Source of the DNA: Siphlonurus alternatus | Taxonomy: Eukaryota; Arthropoda; Insecta; Ephemeroptera; Siphlonuridae | NCBI GenBank assembly: GCA_949825025.1 | Contig: OX463786.1 | Location: forward strand, 18,237,911-18,301,910 | Reading direction: 5' to 3' | DNA length: 64,000 nucleotides | Part shown: positions 36,526 to 50,219 of the stretch, in pieces | How positions within the stretch are numbered: the stretch's first letter is position 1 | Layout: each line of letters opens with the position of its first letter | Position numbers and translations under genes: made by a program | Notes under the pieces: model-generated | The model's input: only the letters and a program-made list of their open reading frames with translations | The model's database searches: none | What the model was told of the DNA's origin: nothing

Positions 36526-37583
36526 GTGAGTTGATGGTGCTGCCATCTATTAGTAAGAGAAATTTATTGAGGCGAAAAGTGCATTAAAGTTGAAATAATT
36601 TTTATCCTTACGTATATGTGAAGTTGAAGTACGTATAAAATTATATGAAGAAAGATGAAGTTTTGTCTTATTGACGTCATAATGTTAATAGCGAACCTGG
36701 TGGTAAGAAATGAACTACATGCGCCTAGGGAGGATATATTGACTGTTTAACATTGTAAAATCATGAAAATGAGAGCAGCCACAGTATAAATTATAGAATT
36801 TATTGAAAATACCATTGCTATACCTTCCGACAAGTATAATAAAAAAAATATTATAATTTCATAAGTGATGCCTTCTATATAAATTTTGTCATAATTTTGA
36901 TTCTTTCAATGCTATAGTTATTGCCATATAATCTTTACAGACAGCCAAAATCTCTGCGCACATAGCAATCTATTAGTTATTAATTTACTCAATTATTAAG
37001 GATAAAAAAAAAAATAGGAATTACAAGTTTATTTTCAGCAAGTAAGAAATTATATATGTTAGATTAGGTTTAAGAAGAGAAGAGGGTATTTTATTCACAA
37101 GAATCGAACCAGGTAATTTAAAATTGAAAAATTTACATGAAGAGACATAGGACTATTTTATTCCTTCTAAAATACAAGCAATTTTACAACGACTTCAAAA
37201 ACACACAAAATATATTATATTTTTTTAATAGAAAAAATCTTATATATTTTTCCACATGAATATATAACATTTAATTCTTGTATTTTATAATAAGAATATG
37301 GTCCCTCAGTCCCCATGGTAATTCGTTTGTTTGACTTCGGTGGTGTGACGTCAGCATCTTCTCATTGTCATTTGTTTGTCTTTTTAATCTACTGGCGTGT
37401 GGATTTAAATACCTCATTACCGGCGTCACGTGACTTTGAGCGCGAAAATTTAAATATTAAATCCATTTTCCCTCCTGTTTTATAATTTATAAGCGTTCAG
37501 CAGGTTCACAGGTAATGTAGAACTACCGCAGTATGTAGCATAGCTTTACCTGTGACCATTTTTTTATTTTTTTGTGGAATATT

Positions 37584-37702
37584 AACTACGTTTACAAAGA
37601 CGGTATTTAATACACAATGAATTCGTTGACGATTGATAATGTTATTCATATGAAGCGTCGTCAACGAATACGTATTAAACACCGTCATGTGAACGCAGTA
37701 AT
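37584..37702. mobile_element. Foldback MITE (single copy in window)
   Basis: TTAACTACGTTTACAAAGAC at the left and GTCATGTGAACGCAGTAAT at the right; inner arm ATTCGTTGACGA. Imperfect palindrome of about 119 bp. Confidence 0.65.
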
Positions 37703-37852
37703 GTCTGATATTAATCCTTGTCATTGACTGCAGTGAAAGTAGGCAGACACACACAAAAAGTTAATAAAATTATTATAAATCATGTAAATAAACTCGATTA
37801 ATAAATATATCAACTTCAAGAATTACCATAATATTTTTACACTAAAAACTGA

Positions 37853-37879
37853 ATATATATATATATATATATATATATA
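37853..37879. repeat. (TA)n microsatellite
   Basis: About 13 AT units in intron 3. Confidence 0.95.
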
Positions 37880-38251
37880 CCTGAATTTTTGTCTACCTTT
37901 TAATAATCTTGAATCGTAAATTTAATCACTCGGAACTCTTTATCTTCATTAAAATCAAGTTAATAAATAATTACAACATCGGCTTATAACGGAAGTTGGT
38001 CAATATAAGACTTGGCTTATTACATGGTAATCCTGTGTATAATGAATTAGGACTAAGACTTCCGCAGTAAGACTAACCCTGGATTAAGAAGAGGCTGACC
38101 AACGGGGATTGTGAATAACTTTGGTGCTCGTTAGAATGTTAGGGGGTAGTTGAAGTTAATTTTACGAACTTATTTTTAGAGTGAATTTATCGTCTGATGA
38201 GATGCAAATTATGAAATTTCGCGGTCAGTGAAAACAATAACAAATAACCCT

Positions 38252-38530
38252 AGTTGAAAAATTACGTCTTCAAATCATCCTTACACTTCTAAACCTAATC
38301 TCTTTTTATGTATTTTTACCTCACAAACACATCATTTTTTTTCTACGCTCAAAATTAGTACGAAATAAAGACAAGATTTTGTATATTTTACGCTCAATGA
38401 GAGGAAAGAAGACGTGATTTCGTATTTATTCCTCTTTTTTTGTCGAAAATGATGCAAAATAGGAGGAAAAGAGACGAGACGAAACGTTAAAGAAGTAAAA
38501 TGATGAAAAGCATTTCAACTAAGGCATCAA
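38252..38530 (+). mobile_element. Dispersed repeat family D
   Basis: Copy in intron 3: GAAAAATTACGTCTTCAAAT to the CATTTCAACTAAGG end. Confidence 0.7.
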
Positions 38531-39002
38531 GGTGAAGAAAACATGTTTTATCGTTGCATTATACATATATTATAAGGTTGAAATTGTAAGACCTGTGTTT
38601 TAGATTTAAAATACAACCAAGATTTAAAAAAGGAACTGAAAGGAAGAGTATTATTTTTAGGGGTGTATAGAAAATGATTTCAAATTATAAATATATATAT
38701 GACAGACATGGATGTTTATACAGTGTAAACTATGTATCTATAGAATCATAATTAAACTTTGTATTTATCTGACTTTGATAAACTCTGATAAATATTTTTA
38801 AGAGTTACCGTCATTGACCCAAAAATAAAAAAATTCAAAAATAGTTATAATAGCACAGGATTCTGAAATTTGAATATTCGCATTTATACTTATTATTATA
38901 TCATTCGGTAGATTAAATTTGATTTTATTAACTTTTTCATGGACAGTGAACCATAAAATAGCATATAATTATATTTATAGTCTCAATTTTTTAAAAAAAA
39001 AA

Positions 39003-39060
39003 AAAGACAAGAAAAACAGCTCATGGGGCAAATGAAAAAGATTGCTGAGCTGTACATTAA
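39003..39060 (+). repeat. Dispersed tail repeat K, fragment
   Basis: CATGGGGCAAATGAAAAAGA and TTGCTGAGC match 44032-44062. Confidence 0.5.
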
Positions 39061-39153
39061 CTTAAAGTATTTATTCGTCCAAAAATGTGATAAGACAAAA
39101 GATACAGAGAGAATTATGTTATTTTGTTAATTTTCGTTGTTGGTTTGTTTCAG

Positions 39154-39209
39154 GAGTGCGACAGGAGCAAGATATTTTCGTCAGACTGATTGACTCTGTT
39201 ACCAAACAG
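39154..39209 (+). CDS. kn: COE/EBF exon 4 (DNA-binding domain)
   Basis: This 56-bp exon completes Gly118 and encodes residues 119-136: VRQEQDIFVRLIDSVTKQ. The acceptor is TTTGTTTCAG|GA and the donor CAG|GTGAGT. The frame is closed exactly with exons 3 and 5. The sequence is the conserved COE segment that precedes [16 protein letters not shown]. Confidence 0.95.
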
Positions 39210-39287
39210 GTGAGTGTATAGTACGGTATTAATATTAATATAACATGTAATCATATTAGAAGATAACTTGTATTGAAATTGAGGAGT

Positions 39288-39535
39288 CCTATAGTTGAAA
39301 AATTACGTCTAACTCATCAATTATTCATCTAAACCTAATCTTTTTACCTCAAAAACACATATTTCCCCATCACTCAAAGTAAAGATGAAAAAGAGAAAAT
39401 ATTTTATAGAATATAGGAAAGAAGACGTAATTTCATCTTTCTCCCTCTAAAATGAGGGAGTTAAAAGAGGAGAGAGCTTATAATAACGAAAAATATGTAA
39501 AATTTATTTCTAATCCAACTCAGGGGATCTAAAAT
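39288..39535 (+). mobile_element. Dispersed repeat family D
   Basis: Copy only 79 bp after exon 4: GTTGAAAAATTACGTC to TTTCTAATCCAACTCAGGGG. Confidence 0.7.
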
Positions 39536-40829
39536 AAATTAACTTAATTAAAGATAGGGAGTTTCAACATTGCAACGTACATTTTATCATAATTTCAATT
39601 GCAAGTTTTAATGAACAATATTTTGTTATGTTACTAAAAAATTTTTTTTTTACAATTATTTTATTACTTATTTTGTATCATTTTTATTTTTTATTCATAT
39701 CTTTTATTTTAATTTATTTTGTAAATTTAAAAAATGCTTTTATCATTTTTTTTTTAATTAAGTCTTTATTTAATGCAATGAATAAATAATATAAATTATC
39801 TCTCTGTTCAATGACGGTTAGCAACAAAATTGCAATCGTTGCAATGTACTATGTACTTTTTATGTGTGTAAAGAGAGATCATTATATAATTCATTTGCCT
39901 TGTCCCCATTATATAACTCTTAATCTTAAATATCATGACATGTATATTGAATGGGAAATCTTATCTGTGGACCGTTGAGGCAATAATGCGGTTGGCCTAT
40001 TATTTTTAATGCCTATTGAATGACAATATCATTTAAAACTATAAGGTGAGGTAAACGTAATTACTTAGTGTGATAATATTTGTTAAATTTTACACTATAT
40101 GATATACACGTTTTTCCAAGGGTAAACAATTATTCTTCCTTGGAATTTACAACTTCAATACATTCAATTAATGAAACACACGTTGAAAATCTTCTACCTG
40201 AGTGTACAAACGACCACAGATGATCACTATTGAGTGCTAATTGCGACGAGGGGAAAGAAAATCAAATTAAACCAAACGAGGATTCATTCTTACCACAGGT
40301 AGGATAGGAAAAGGGGAAAAGTTTGTTCAGAAATAAAGTCAATGTTATATGCTTTGAATTTCTTCTTGTTGAAATAATGATTTAACATGTAATTCAATAA
40401 AATTCAAAAAATTCAAAATTTTATTAATCTTATATAAAGACAAGTCAGCATACAATATATACAGTATGTATAATAAAATATCAGTTTTTGAAAAAAGTCG
40501 TCAATATGGTACACTGCGCTTCTTTATCAAATACTTCTTTATTAAATGTTAAATAGTATTCATTCGTACTATTTGAGTACAGTCTTTATCGTATGAATTA
40601 TCCACTTTTAAGCTGGAGCTAAGAATGAAAAATTTTTGATCGGAAAAATATTTCCACGACGGGTTAATACATAGGACATAAAGTTTAACGATGAGAATCA
40701 ATCAAAATGCATCTCTATCGTAATATGTATATTGTCTATAATTGATGCAAAAATAAGTGTATTGTACCCAAACTTTTATCCATTTAAAATACAAACATGT
40801 TCCAATGCACGTATCGAACAAGCAAGAAA

Positions 40830-41100
40830 AACGGCGTCATAGATGAATTATTGACTTGCTCTTTAACTGTGACGTCACAGCCCCGTGGTTGACTTACGAT
40901 ATAGTTGTGACGTCATGATGTGTTCATTGACTGTCAGTATATTGTCTCAGTTAGCAGTACGATCGTCCTGGGAGTTGATAGCACACACGGGAGAGTTGGA
41001 CCACGGAGGATAGAGGGGCGGTAACCTAGTAGTGGGAAATGTGGACTCCAGTTACTGCATTTCCTGTGTTTTCAAAATTCACCACTAGATGTCAGTGAGC
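40830..41100. promoter_or_regulatory. Unique block with two CREs
   Basis: TGACGTCA occurs twice (about 40870 and 40910), and CCACTAGATGTCAG (41082-41095) is one base from a CTCF core. The block is not a member of the CRE-bearing MITE families listed here, so it may be functional intronic DNA. Confidence 0.3.
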
Positions 41101-41233
41101 GCTGCAGTAGTTGAGATTTTATTTCAGTTTATTGCCCATATTGAAAATGAAATGAGCATAGTACGCATTTTGTGTATGGACTTTCGTCTTTTCAATTCAC
41201 CAATTGGGTTTTGGTTATTTATCTCTCCAAACT

Positions 41234-41237
<4 letters not shown>

Positions 41238-41285
<48 letters not shown>
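41238..41285. repeat. (TA)n microsatellite
   Basis: About 23 AT units in intron 4. Confidence 0.95.
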
Positions 41286-41288
<3 letters not shown>

Positions 41289-41589
41289 TTTTAACCCAAT
41301 AAACAATTAATTATTATTATTATAGTTAAATAAAAATGTAATTAATTTGCATTTAATTATAATGCTTATTACATAATAAATATTGCATCACTTAGAAAAT
41401 ACTGTTCAATATTAAGTTTGGGACAAAACTCATTTTTTATTATTACAAAGTAGAATTAATTTGTATTCCCATTGGGCTATGCGCTTCATTAGCAAGCTGT
41501 GAATTTTTATCTGTTCATATAAAGAGAATCCCTTCTTTTAGTAATTGTTGAATCATTGCTGTCAATATTAGAAAGAATTGTCGTAGAAG

Positions 41590-41830
41590 TTTCAGTAGCC
41601 AGTTCAATATATGGAACCAGCTCGTCGTTAGGAGTCCATTGGACTGGCTACTGAACCTTCTACGATGATTATTTCTTTGTTATCCATGGAAGGAATTATC
41701 ATAGAAGGTTCAGTAGCCAGTTCAATGGAACCAGCTCGTCGTCAGGAGTCTATTAAACTGGCTACTGAAGCTCCTAGGACGTCAGGAGTCCATTGGACTG
41801 GCTACTGAAGCTCCTATTTCAATCCGAGCT
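41590..41830. repeat. Self-complementary repeat block
   Basis: TTCAGTAGCCAGTTCAAT occurs twice and its inverse GACTGGCTACTGAA three times, with CCAGCTCGTCGT and TCAGGAGTC between them. Two to three hairpins are stacked in tandem. Confidence 0.75.
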
Positions 41831-42879
41831 ACCTGTGTGACATCCCCCCCTGGAGGTCTCTGGAGAGAATCGATGCCGCCGCTGCCACTGCGGACCGGCT
41901 GCGTGCGTCGTGGACAATCAGACTTATCTGGAGTCTGTAGTTCGTAATAGCGCGTGGTCCTTAGTTCATGTGGTTCTTAGCGAGGCTTGTAACATGCGTA
42001 AAGTTTTTATAGGTGTGTTGCTTGTCATTAGAAAATCTTAAAAAACGAATGAGTACGTACAATCACAGTCATATTATATAGTCTATGGTGTATTTTTGTG
42101 ATGATAATGGGCTTTTGGAACTGTTTTTTATGAAAAATTGAGTTCAAAATAAATTATGAAACTAATTTATTGGTCCAATTTGATACGAAATTTAAAAAGA
42201 CCAAATTTTAATAATAAATTGGGATTTTTAGTTTAAATAATAACAATTATTGAATTTATACACATATTTTTAATACGATATTTCATTTTGTAACGAGCAT
42301 TTTATTGTAACAATAGGGTTTTCATTGTTTAATATTTTATAGTGTCTAATTTTTACTAAACAATAAAATTATAGAAAAGCGTATAATATATTTATTGGGA
42401 GTATAAAATTGGCAATCTGTAAAAAAACAAAAAAACAATTTAATTCAATTCAATTTTTTAAAATGAGAAAATAAATTTATAAAATAGCTATATTTTTTTG
42501 CATTGGATGAAAGGGAGCTTCATGAAAGAACGTATATATTGCATTATTCTTTATAATATAAAAGAAATAAATATTTTAATTGTTATAAATCACAATTCTT
42601 TAATACAAATATCAACAATGAAAATGAATTATTTTGAAGTTGTTTCAAGTACACTTAATCGAATTTAAATGTTTGATTTGCTCTTAAAATTTCATTGAAA
42701 AGTGACAGCGAGTTACTGACACGTTGAAACTGATTGACAACATCAACTTTATCTTCAGTGTAACATAAAAAATATAGTTTTCCGAATGACTTGTTTCAAC
42801 AATGGAAAGTGTCACATGTGTAATACGGTCCTTGGGATAACAATGTCCGTCTCTTTGTAATGGGCTGTATAGATAAGAT

Positions 42880-42883
<4 letters not shown>

Positions 42884-42912
<29 letters not shown>
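42884..42912. repeat. (GA)n microsatellite, short
   Basis: About 14 GA units. Confidence 0.95.
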
Positions 42913-42915
<3 letters not shown>

Positions 42916-44019
42916 GGGGTGTGATAGCGGGTGACCATATAATAAAAGGGGAATGCAGCAAGTGAAATAATAAAGGGAGTAACTTGCATAATGCTACAAT
43001 AAAACGAATTGTAAAATATAAAACAAAGTTACAATTAAAAATAAAAAAAGGAAACGAAATAAGTTTTTAACAAATTACATATCCTGTATATTAAATTTAC
43101 TTGCTAGTGAATGCACAAAAAAATAATAATAATTAGCACTGGTAATGAATTTAAAATTTGCCTTTAATATAATATATATTAATGACATTAATTAGAAGAA
43201 ATAAATGCAAGAAAAAATATGATTAAATTGTATTTTAAATTTAGGTAACATGTAATTTCCTAATTGTGTCAATTGCTCCAAAATACCAACCAACCAATCA
43301 ACCATAATTTCCTAATAGAATTTTTAATTTAAGTCAACAAATAAAATTTTAAAATGTGTAATTATTAATACTAAAAATTTTTGTGTTAATCAAATTTTTA
43401 AATATTTTTTTAAATTAACAATATTAATATAATAGTATGTTATTTAATGTATACAAAAGTAAATTTAATATTACTTATGACTGAAAAATTTACATGCAAT
43501 AATTATGGTACTTTAAATGATTTACAGATCTGCTAATACACTATTTGGCTTCTTTTTTTTTATATCCTGACAACTAAATTGATAAAAAGAGAACGCAAAA
43601 AGTTGTTTTCAGAAAGACTACGGGTCATCAATATTAACACTATCTGTCAGAGAAGCAAGTTAATGTTGTTGTCAGCAAACAAGATTACTTTCGCCGCTTA
43701 GAGACGGGCTAAAAGAATTTGCCTCTAACTAAATCTGTCTCGACTGATGTAATTTTCCGCCACCTCTCTCTTACTAAGAATGATTCACGCGAGCAAACTG
43801 TTTCTAACTTGAGAAGAATTTTAATCTCAAAACAAAACTCAATTCGCAAAGTTTTCGTAAACTTCTGTGAAGAAAAAATTTACCGTATAAATTATTGCTA
43901 CATTTCTTTTATAAAATTTAATTTTTATTTACACTTCTATATTTTATTTATTTTTTTATTATCTCTTTCATGGACACAAGCATACATAATATATAACATC
44001 ACAGTGTACGAGTCAATAT

Positions 44020-44065
44020 AATAAAAAAAGTCCATGGGGTAAATGAAAAAGATTGCTGAGCAGCT
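44020..44065 (+). repeat. Dispersed tail repeat K, fragment
   Basis: CATGGGGTAAATGAAAAAGA then TTGCTGAGCAGC. Confidence 0.5.
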
Positions 44066-44703
44066 ATAGTTCATTCACTGTAAATCATCATAATAATCTA
44101 AATAATCAAATGTGTTTCATATGTTCATCATATAATGAAATAATCACAATTGCATTTTCTTTAATATTTACATCTTCTGCTCTAAAAACAATAAAAATTA
44201 CATATAAAAAAAATTAAATAAAGCTCGTAAAATATAAAACTTTTTTTTGCACCAGTCAATTAATTATAATATTTAAGTACATTATAGCACATAATTATAA
44301 ATATAAATATACTGTAAATTTTCTGCATGGTATAAACGAACTGTAATATTGTTACAGCAGTATACTTAATTAAAAATATTTATTTTTTAACTATACGATT
44401 CTATTAAATTTACTAAATTGTTATGCAAGACACATTTTGTAACATTCAGAGCGTGTTTCTACGTCAAATTTTGTTATTATCAAGACTTCTGACGCAAATA
44501 CCGACGTATGCGTGTCGGTATTACATTCATGCAGTTGCGACATCATGAATTTTCGACTAAACGATATAAATTTTTATTATATTATAAACGAAAATAACAA
44601 TACAATAAAGATAAAAGAACCCTGGAAAAGAAAGTATTAAATTTATTATTTTTTTAATTATTACTTAATAAATTTAATTTAAAACAATCTTTAAAGCTTC
44701 AAA

Positions 44704-44823
<120 letters not shown>

Positions 44824-44933
44824 CATTATTCCATTCTTTCTCCTTAAAAAAAAAACATACATGCCATGCACTTGATACTCAATAACCGATGTCACTAACA
44901 TCAATATCTATTTTTTTATAGTATTTACAAAAT

Positions 44934-44943
44934 TCCCATGGGA
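44934..44943. promoter_or_regulatory. Perfect COE/EBF palindromic site (intron 4)
   Basis: TCCCATGGGA, inside ATTCCCATGGGAGT, matches the known EBF consensus ATTCCCNNGGGAAT at all but one of its specified bases. A homeodomain-type TAATTA follows 3 bp later. It lies in an intron of the COE/EBF gene itself. Confidence 0.5.
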
Positions 44944-44979
44944 GTAATTAGTTTCTTTAACAAATTATTGGATAAAAAA

Positions 44980-45290
44980 TGCAGATATAAATTCCCTCTG
45001 GACGTCTGACACGGTAGATTATATTTCTCCACGGGGGTGTGAAAGGTACAGCGGCCCCTAGGTGGCACTTGCCCTGTTATCTCCTCTCATATATCCCCGG
45101 TGATTTGACCCAATCGAGTTCTATCTCACATCTCTGGGGCGTGATGAGACAAGATGGCCGCCAAGCGCACACAATCGCTAGCAACAGGTCACAAATCTCG
45201 CATCTGGGAATTTTAACCTCCATGTTAAGGCAGGTCAGGGTTAATTCATCTCCAGGCATTTGTTTCAATGTAAAGTCACATCAAATTCCA
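44980..45290. promoter_or_regulatory. Unique GC-richer block, candidate cis-regulatory element
   Basis: This stretch is unlike the AT-rich intron around it. It contains AAGATGGCCGCC (YY1/Pho-type word, about 45152-45163), CCCCTAGGTGGCAC (CTCF-like, 45055-45068) and several E-box-like words. It follows a 118-bp CT tract and the perfect EBF site. Both strands are open for 60-80 codons, but there is no convincing splice-site or codon evidence for coding. Confidence 0.4.
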
Positions 45291-45427
45291 TAGTATTTCA
45301 TTTACTGCATTGTTTTAACCAGGGAATTTTATTTTACACACATTTTTTATGTTAATGAATATTAAATTTATGTAAAATGATAATCAATTTATGTAACGTC
45401 CCTCGTCCGGAATAATCATGAGATATC

Positions 45428-45600
45428 ATGAAAAATTACATCTTCAACTCATCCGTTACACGTCTAAACCAAATCTTTTTACCTCCAAAACACATCTTAT
45501 TTCCTCCTCGCTCAAAGTGAGGATGAAATTAAGGCAATATTTCTAAAATTTTATATTCAGGAAGAGGGAAAAAGACGTAATCTCGTCCTCGATAATCTGT
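45428..45600 (+). mobile_element. Dispersed repeat family D, 3' truncated
   Basis: GAAAAATTACATCTTCAACT to AAGACGTAATCTCGTCCTCG; the last third is missing. Confidence 0.7.
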
Positions 45601-45885
45601 CTGCTATTTCAGTTGAACGTAAAAACAAGCACTACTTTATAATTATTTATAACTTGATCATAATTTTGCTCACCTGATAATGTTAACATCTTATTAATGC
45701 ACATGAGATCGCGGTAGGCAGATTACTGAAATTTTTCCGAAAGAATAAGCATAGAATATAATTAATTATCCTATATATACCTGAAAAATTCCTTAATTGG
45801 TATTTTACCAAGAAATGGAATGCAATAGCGTCGTTCGTATTATAGTGTGATTAATTATATATACCTTAGTGCTAATGGGGGCGAT

Positions 45886-46012
45886 TCACGAAAGAGTTAT
45901 CCAGAAAGTTATCCAGCTTTCTCACTAACCGCGGTTAACGCCAGCTTAATTCAATGACACTAAACGTGGTTAGTGAGAATCCTGGATAACTCTCTTCGTG
46001 AATCACGCCTAA
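45886..46012. mobile_element. Foldback element family E
   Basis: GGCGATTCACGAAAGAGTTA with its complement CTCTTCGTGAATCACGCC; the inner arm is CACTAACCGCGGTTAA. Ends are related to 2646, the interior is different. Confidence 0.75.
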
Positions 46013-46894
46013 TATCATTAAATAAAAAGGGAGAATTTCTAATGATATGAGTGTACAGTACATAATATCTGCACTAAAATCAATATATATAAAATTGTAT
46101 ATATCTCAAAAATGAGACAATTTTGTAACATATATTGCATTATATACGTGTATACATGGATGCAAGTAAAAATAATAACATATGCATTGCATTTTTTTTT
46201 ATTCTGTCATGCATATTTCATCAAGTTTATTTCATTTTTTTAAATACCAATATGAAAAAATAATGTGTTTTATACTTTGGCAAAATACAAGGATAAATAT
46301 GAATAAGAATAAATCTGCTGGTAAAATAGCCTCATTAAAAACTTGTTACATCCCCCAACAAAGCGGCCACATGCACCCCTACTTTGGTCCTAATCCCGGC
46401 TACATATTCCATTAAACAAGAATCTATCAGACATACACAAGCCGGGCTAATCCAGGGGCTTGTGGGGGGGAGATAGTGGGGGGGGGGGGATGACCCAGGG
46501 AGTCTTACGTTAGGATTATGTATGTTGTAAAAAGTTAACAATTTATGAATCACAAAATTTATAAATAATTAGTTAGCTTTTGTTATACATATTTCATGTA
46601 TTATAATAAAATGATGAGTCATGTTTATAATAATAATGGAGAGGTGTAATAGCATATAGAGTATCTAATTGATAATAGTACGTATACCATTTTTATCATA
46701 AATCTGTGTACGAATGAAATTCAAGCATTAGCTTATGTAAAAATATCACTAAATCATTTAAATAGGGCAGAATTCATTATAATTAATTAATATGAAACTG
46801 TGCAAACAGATTAGTACGATGGGCATTAAATAGCATGGTCAGATGTCCAAACATAGAAATTAAAAAATATTCTGATTTTAATATACCCTATTAT

Positions 46895-47215
46895 AGTTGA
46901 AAATATACATCTTCAACTCATCCTTTACAACATAATATCTATATAATTAATAAACCTAAACTCCCAATATAAATAAATATTGACCTATTTTTACCTAAAA
47001 AAACAACCTTATTTCTTTCAAGAGAGGATGAAAAAGAGATCATATTTTAAACATTTCATGCCATGTTCAAGAAGAGGAAAGAAGACGTAATTCAGTCTTT
47101 ATTTTTCTTCAAAAATTATGCAAAATAAGAGGGAAAAAGACTAGAAAATGTGTTCAAAGTAATTAAATATATGAAATTTATTTCAATTTCGGGATCTAGT
47201 TAAGATTTATTTGTA
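46895..47215 (+). mobile_element. Dispersed repeat family D, with insertion
   Basis: AACTCATCCTTTACAACATA to TTATTTCAATTTCGGG, with extra AT-rich sequence after the first 40 bp. Confidence 0.65.
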
Positions 47216-47308
47216 TTTTTCCATTTATTTATTTTATTTCACCCTGTACTTAAATTCATATAAAAAATATAATAACATATAATATTTGTGAATCAATTAT
47301 TTACTTTG

Positions 47309-47497
47309 GGCGCGATTCATGCAGCAGTTAGCCAGGTTTGTAACCACGTTTAACTTAACCACGTTTAACTTAACCACGTTTAACTTAACCACGTTTAACT
47401 TAGTGGTTTAACACGTAAAACAGGTCTATTATAGTTAAACGTGCAATGGTTAAGCTAAACATGGTTACAAACCTAACTGCTTCGTGAATTGCACCCA
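47309..47497. mobile_element. Foldback element family E with internal tandem repeat
   Basis: GGGCGCGATTCATGCAGCAG at the left and GCTTCGTGAATTGCACCC at the right. The left arm holds four 15-bp units (47341-47400), while the right arm has only one complementary GGTTAAG. Confidence 0.7.
47341..47400 (+). repeat. 15-bp tandem repeat, four units
   Basis: TAACCACGTTTAACT four times exactly, an expansion of one arm of the foldback element around it. Confidence 0.95.
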
Positions 47498-47925
47498 TTG
47501 TATTTTACCATAACCTGTCTTTCAATCTACTATATTTTTAACTTTTTCCAAATTAATCTCGGCTATCACACACGGCTTATGAAACAAGGGGACTTGTCTA
47601 GTCTTGAAAACATTGACTCTGTGATACAATCAGTAACACAAACAAGAGATGATATTCTAAACTGTTTGCACTTGGCGATAACCCCGCGACACGTGACCTG
47701 ACACGTGTCTGACACGTGTGTACATGAAGCACGCCCTGACAAAATTCAGAGATAACATGAGAGGGGAGGGGGGGGGGGGACTGAGATTGTCGGTGGGGAG
47801 ACAAAAGACAGTCGGATGTAATTGTGTAACATTATCTTATATTATAATAAAAATATTCCTTTTCTCTATAGGAAATACATTCATATACGTAGTTTCTTTT
47901 ATTAAATCCTTAATATACATGTATA

Positions 47926-48005
47926 TATGCTGAAAATACAATACAAGAAAGAGAAAACATGAGAGCCTATGGGGAAAATAGAAACGATTGCAGAAGCAAC
48001 CTATA
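47926..48005 (+). repeat. Dispersed tail repeat K
   Basis: TGCTGAAAATACAATACAAG and GGGGAAAATAGAAACGATTG. Confidence 0.55.
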
Positions 48006-48689
48006 TAGTGTCTATTTACCCAAGAATATAGATCAATGTACTATACATTCAAAAATAGAAGTCTAAATTAATTAAAAACATATAAACAATAGTAATATAA
48101 ATATATATAATGTAATATCTAAAATTTTCTAAATGCTGTAATAAAATTGATACACAATATTATCATTATTATGTTGTATTATACAGTATATTTTTGTAAT
48201 TATAGGGAAAAAAAAAAAGTAAAAATGTGCAATGATCTAAAACTTTATGAACGAGATATTTGCAGATTCAATTAATGTAATATTATTATTATTATTATTA
48301 TTTTTTTACTTTAAAATTAAAACGTAATGGTAAAAAAAATATATAAAATTTTAATTGTAAATAAATATTATATATTAATGTAATTTTATTATTTTAAAAT
48401 AATTATTATGATGTAGATTGTATATGACCAATTTAAAAACATTGAAATAAATTAAATTAAATGTGTTACACAACATTATGTACCAATTAACATTTAATAT
48501 TATGTCAATATTGGTGTGCTTTCCGAGTTATGATATTCGTTATAAAACTTAAACTGTGATTAATATATTAATTAAAATTCGATTAAATAAAAAATAAAAT
48601 TATATATCGTAAAGATGCATGAAGATAATTTGCCACATGACATGCAGCAATAAATATTTTTATTAAATTTCAATAAATTATTTTCCTGA

Positions 48690-48920
48690 AATTCCATTCA
48701 CCCACCTTATTTACACGTCTAAACCTGAACTAAGTACATCAGAGACACATATTACTTCTTCTTCGCTCAAAGTAAAGATAAAAAAAGAGACGTTTTCCTC
48801 CCATAATTCTGTGCTGAATTAGAGGAAAGAAGACGTAATTTTATATTTTTTAAAATCATACAAAATAGAAGGAAAAGAGGAGAAACGTTATGAGTGAATA
48901 AAAGAAAAAAAAATCAACTC
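48690..48920 (+). mobile_element. Dispersed repeat family D
   Basis: ATTTACACGTCTAAACCTGA to AAATCAACTCGGGC. Confidence 0.65.
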
Positions 48921-49700
48921 GGGCATAATCAAAACAGCTAGTAAATTTAATTTTTATACTTTGCAATAAAAAAAGTTTAAAATTAATCCAAACCTCGCGA
49001 ACGTGTGGAAGTTTTAAATGAAATCTTGTCTTTAATTTTCATTATTTCTCCCCTCTGTCTCGACTCAATTAAGTCTCGTGTTGACATTCTTAGTTCTTTC
49101 CTCCACCGCCAGGGGAGTTCTTGGCGCTGCAAATTACCTGAGGGCAATAAAAATAAATGTACTGCTTGACAGAAATGAATGGTCTAATTATATTTTTATT
49201 AGCTAACAGTCTGTATAGGTAATTATTTTTTATTTTTGTATTACATAATCAAATTTACAGATAAAATTTCGATTCATATACGACGAAAACAGGTTATTTG
49301 AAGTTTCAAAATTATATATGTTATAGAAACATGTATGAATTTCTTTTTATAAAGGTTTAAAAAAAAAATAATAATAATGAGAAGAATCAGTAATTTACTG
49401 GATTAAAATGGGTATTTTCAATCACATAGAGCTAAAAAATTTGATATTTAAGCTTTTTTTTTTTTTTTTTTAAACAAAAATTTAGGATTTTAATAATATA
49501 ATATTTAACAATTATTAGGATTTTTTTTACAGAATATATAATGAGCTTTAACAAATATAAGATAGATCTGCATAATTATATGTAACAAACTATCACAACA
49601 ATTTTTATGAATTTAATTCTGTGATGTCAGAAATAAATACCTTGAATAATTGAAAAAGTGATTGCTTTTGATAATTATTCCGAAATTATTCGACTTCTAA

Positions 49701-50219
<519 letters not shown>

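Larger units (their letters stand above)
36526..39153 (+). other. COE/EBF intron 3 (2.63 kb)
   Basis: AT-rich. It contains a foldback MITE (37584-37702), a TA microsatellite (37853-37879), a family-D copy (38252-38530) and a tail-repeat copy near 39003-39058. No gene was seen. Confidence 0.85.

Noticed and set aside
45039..45293. Open frames on both strands of the intron-4 GC-rich block
   Set aside because: No homology recognised, no matching splice sites and both strands open equally; kept as a candidate regulatory block.
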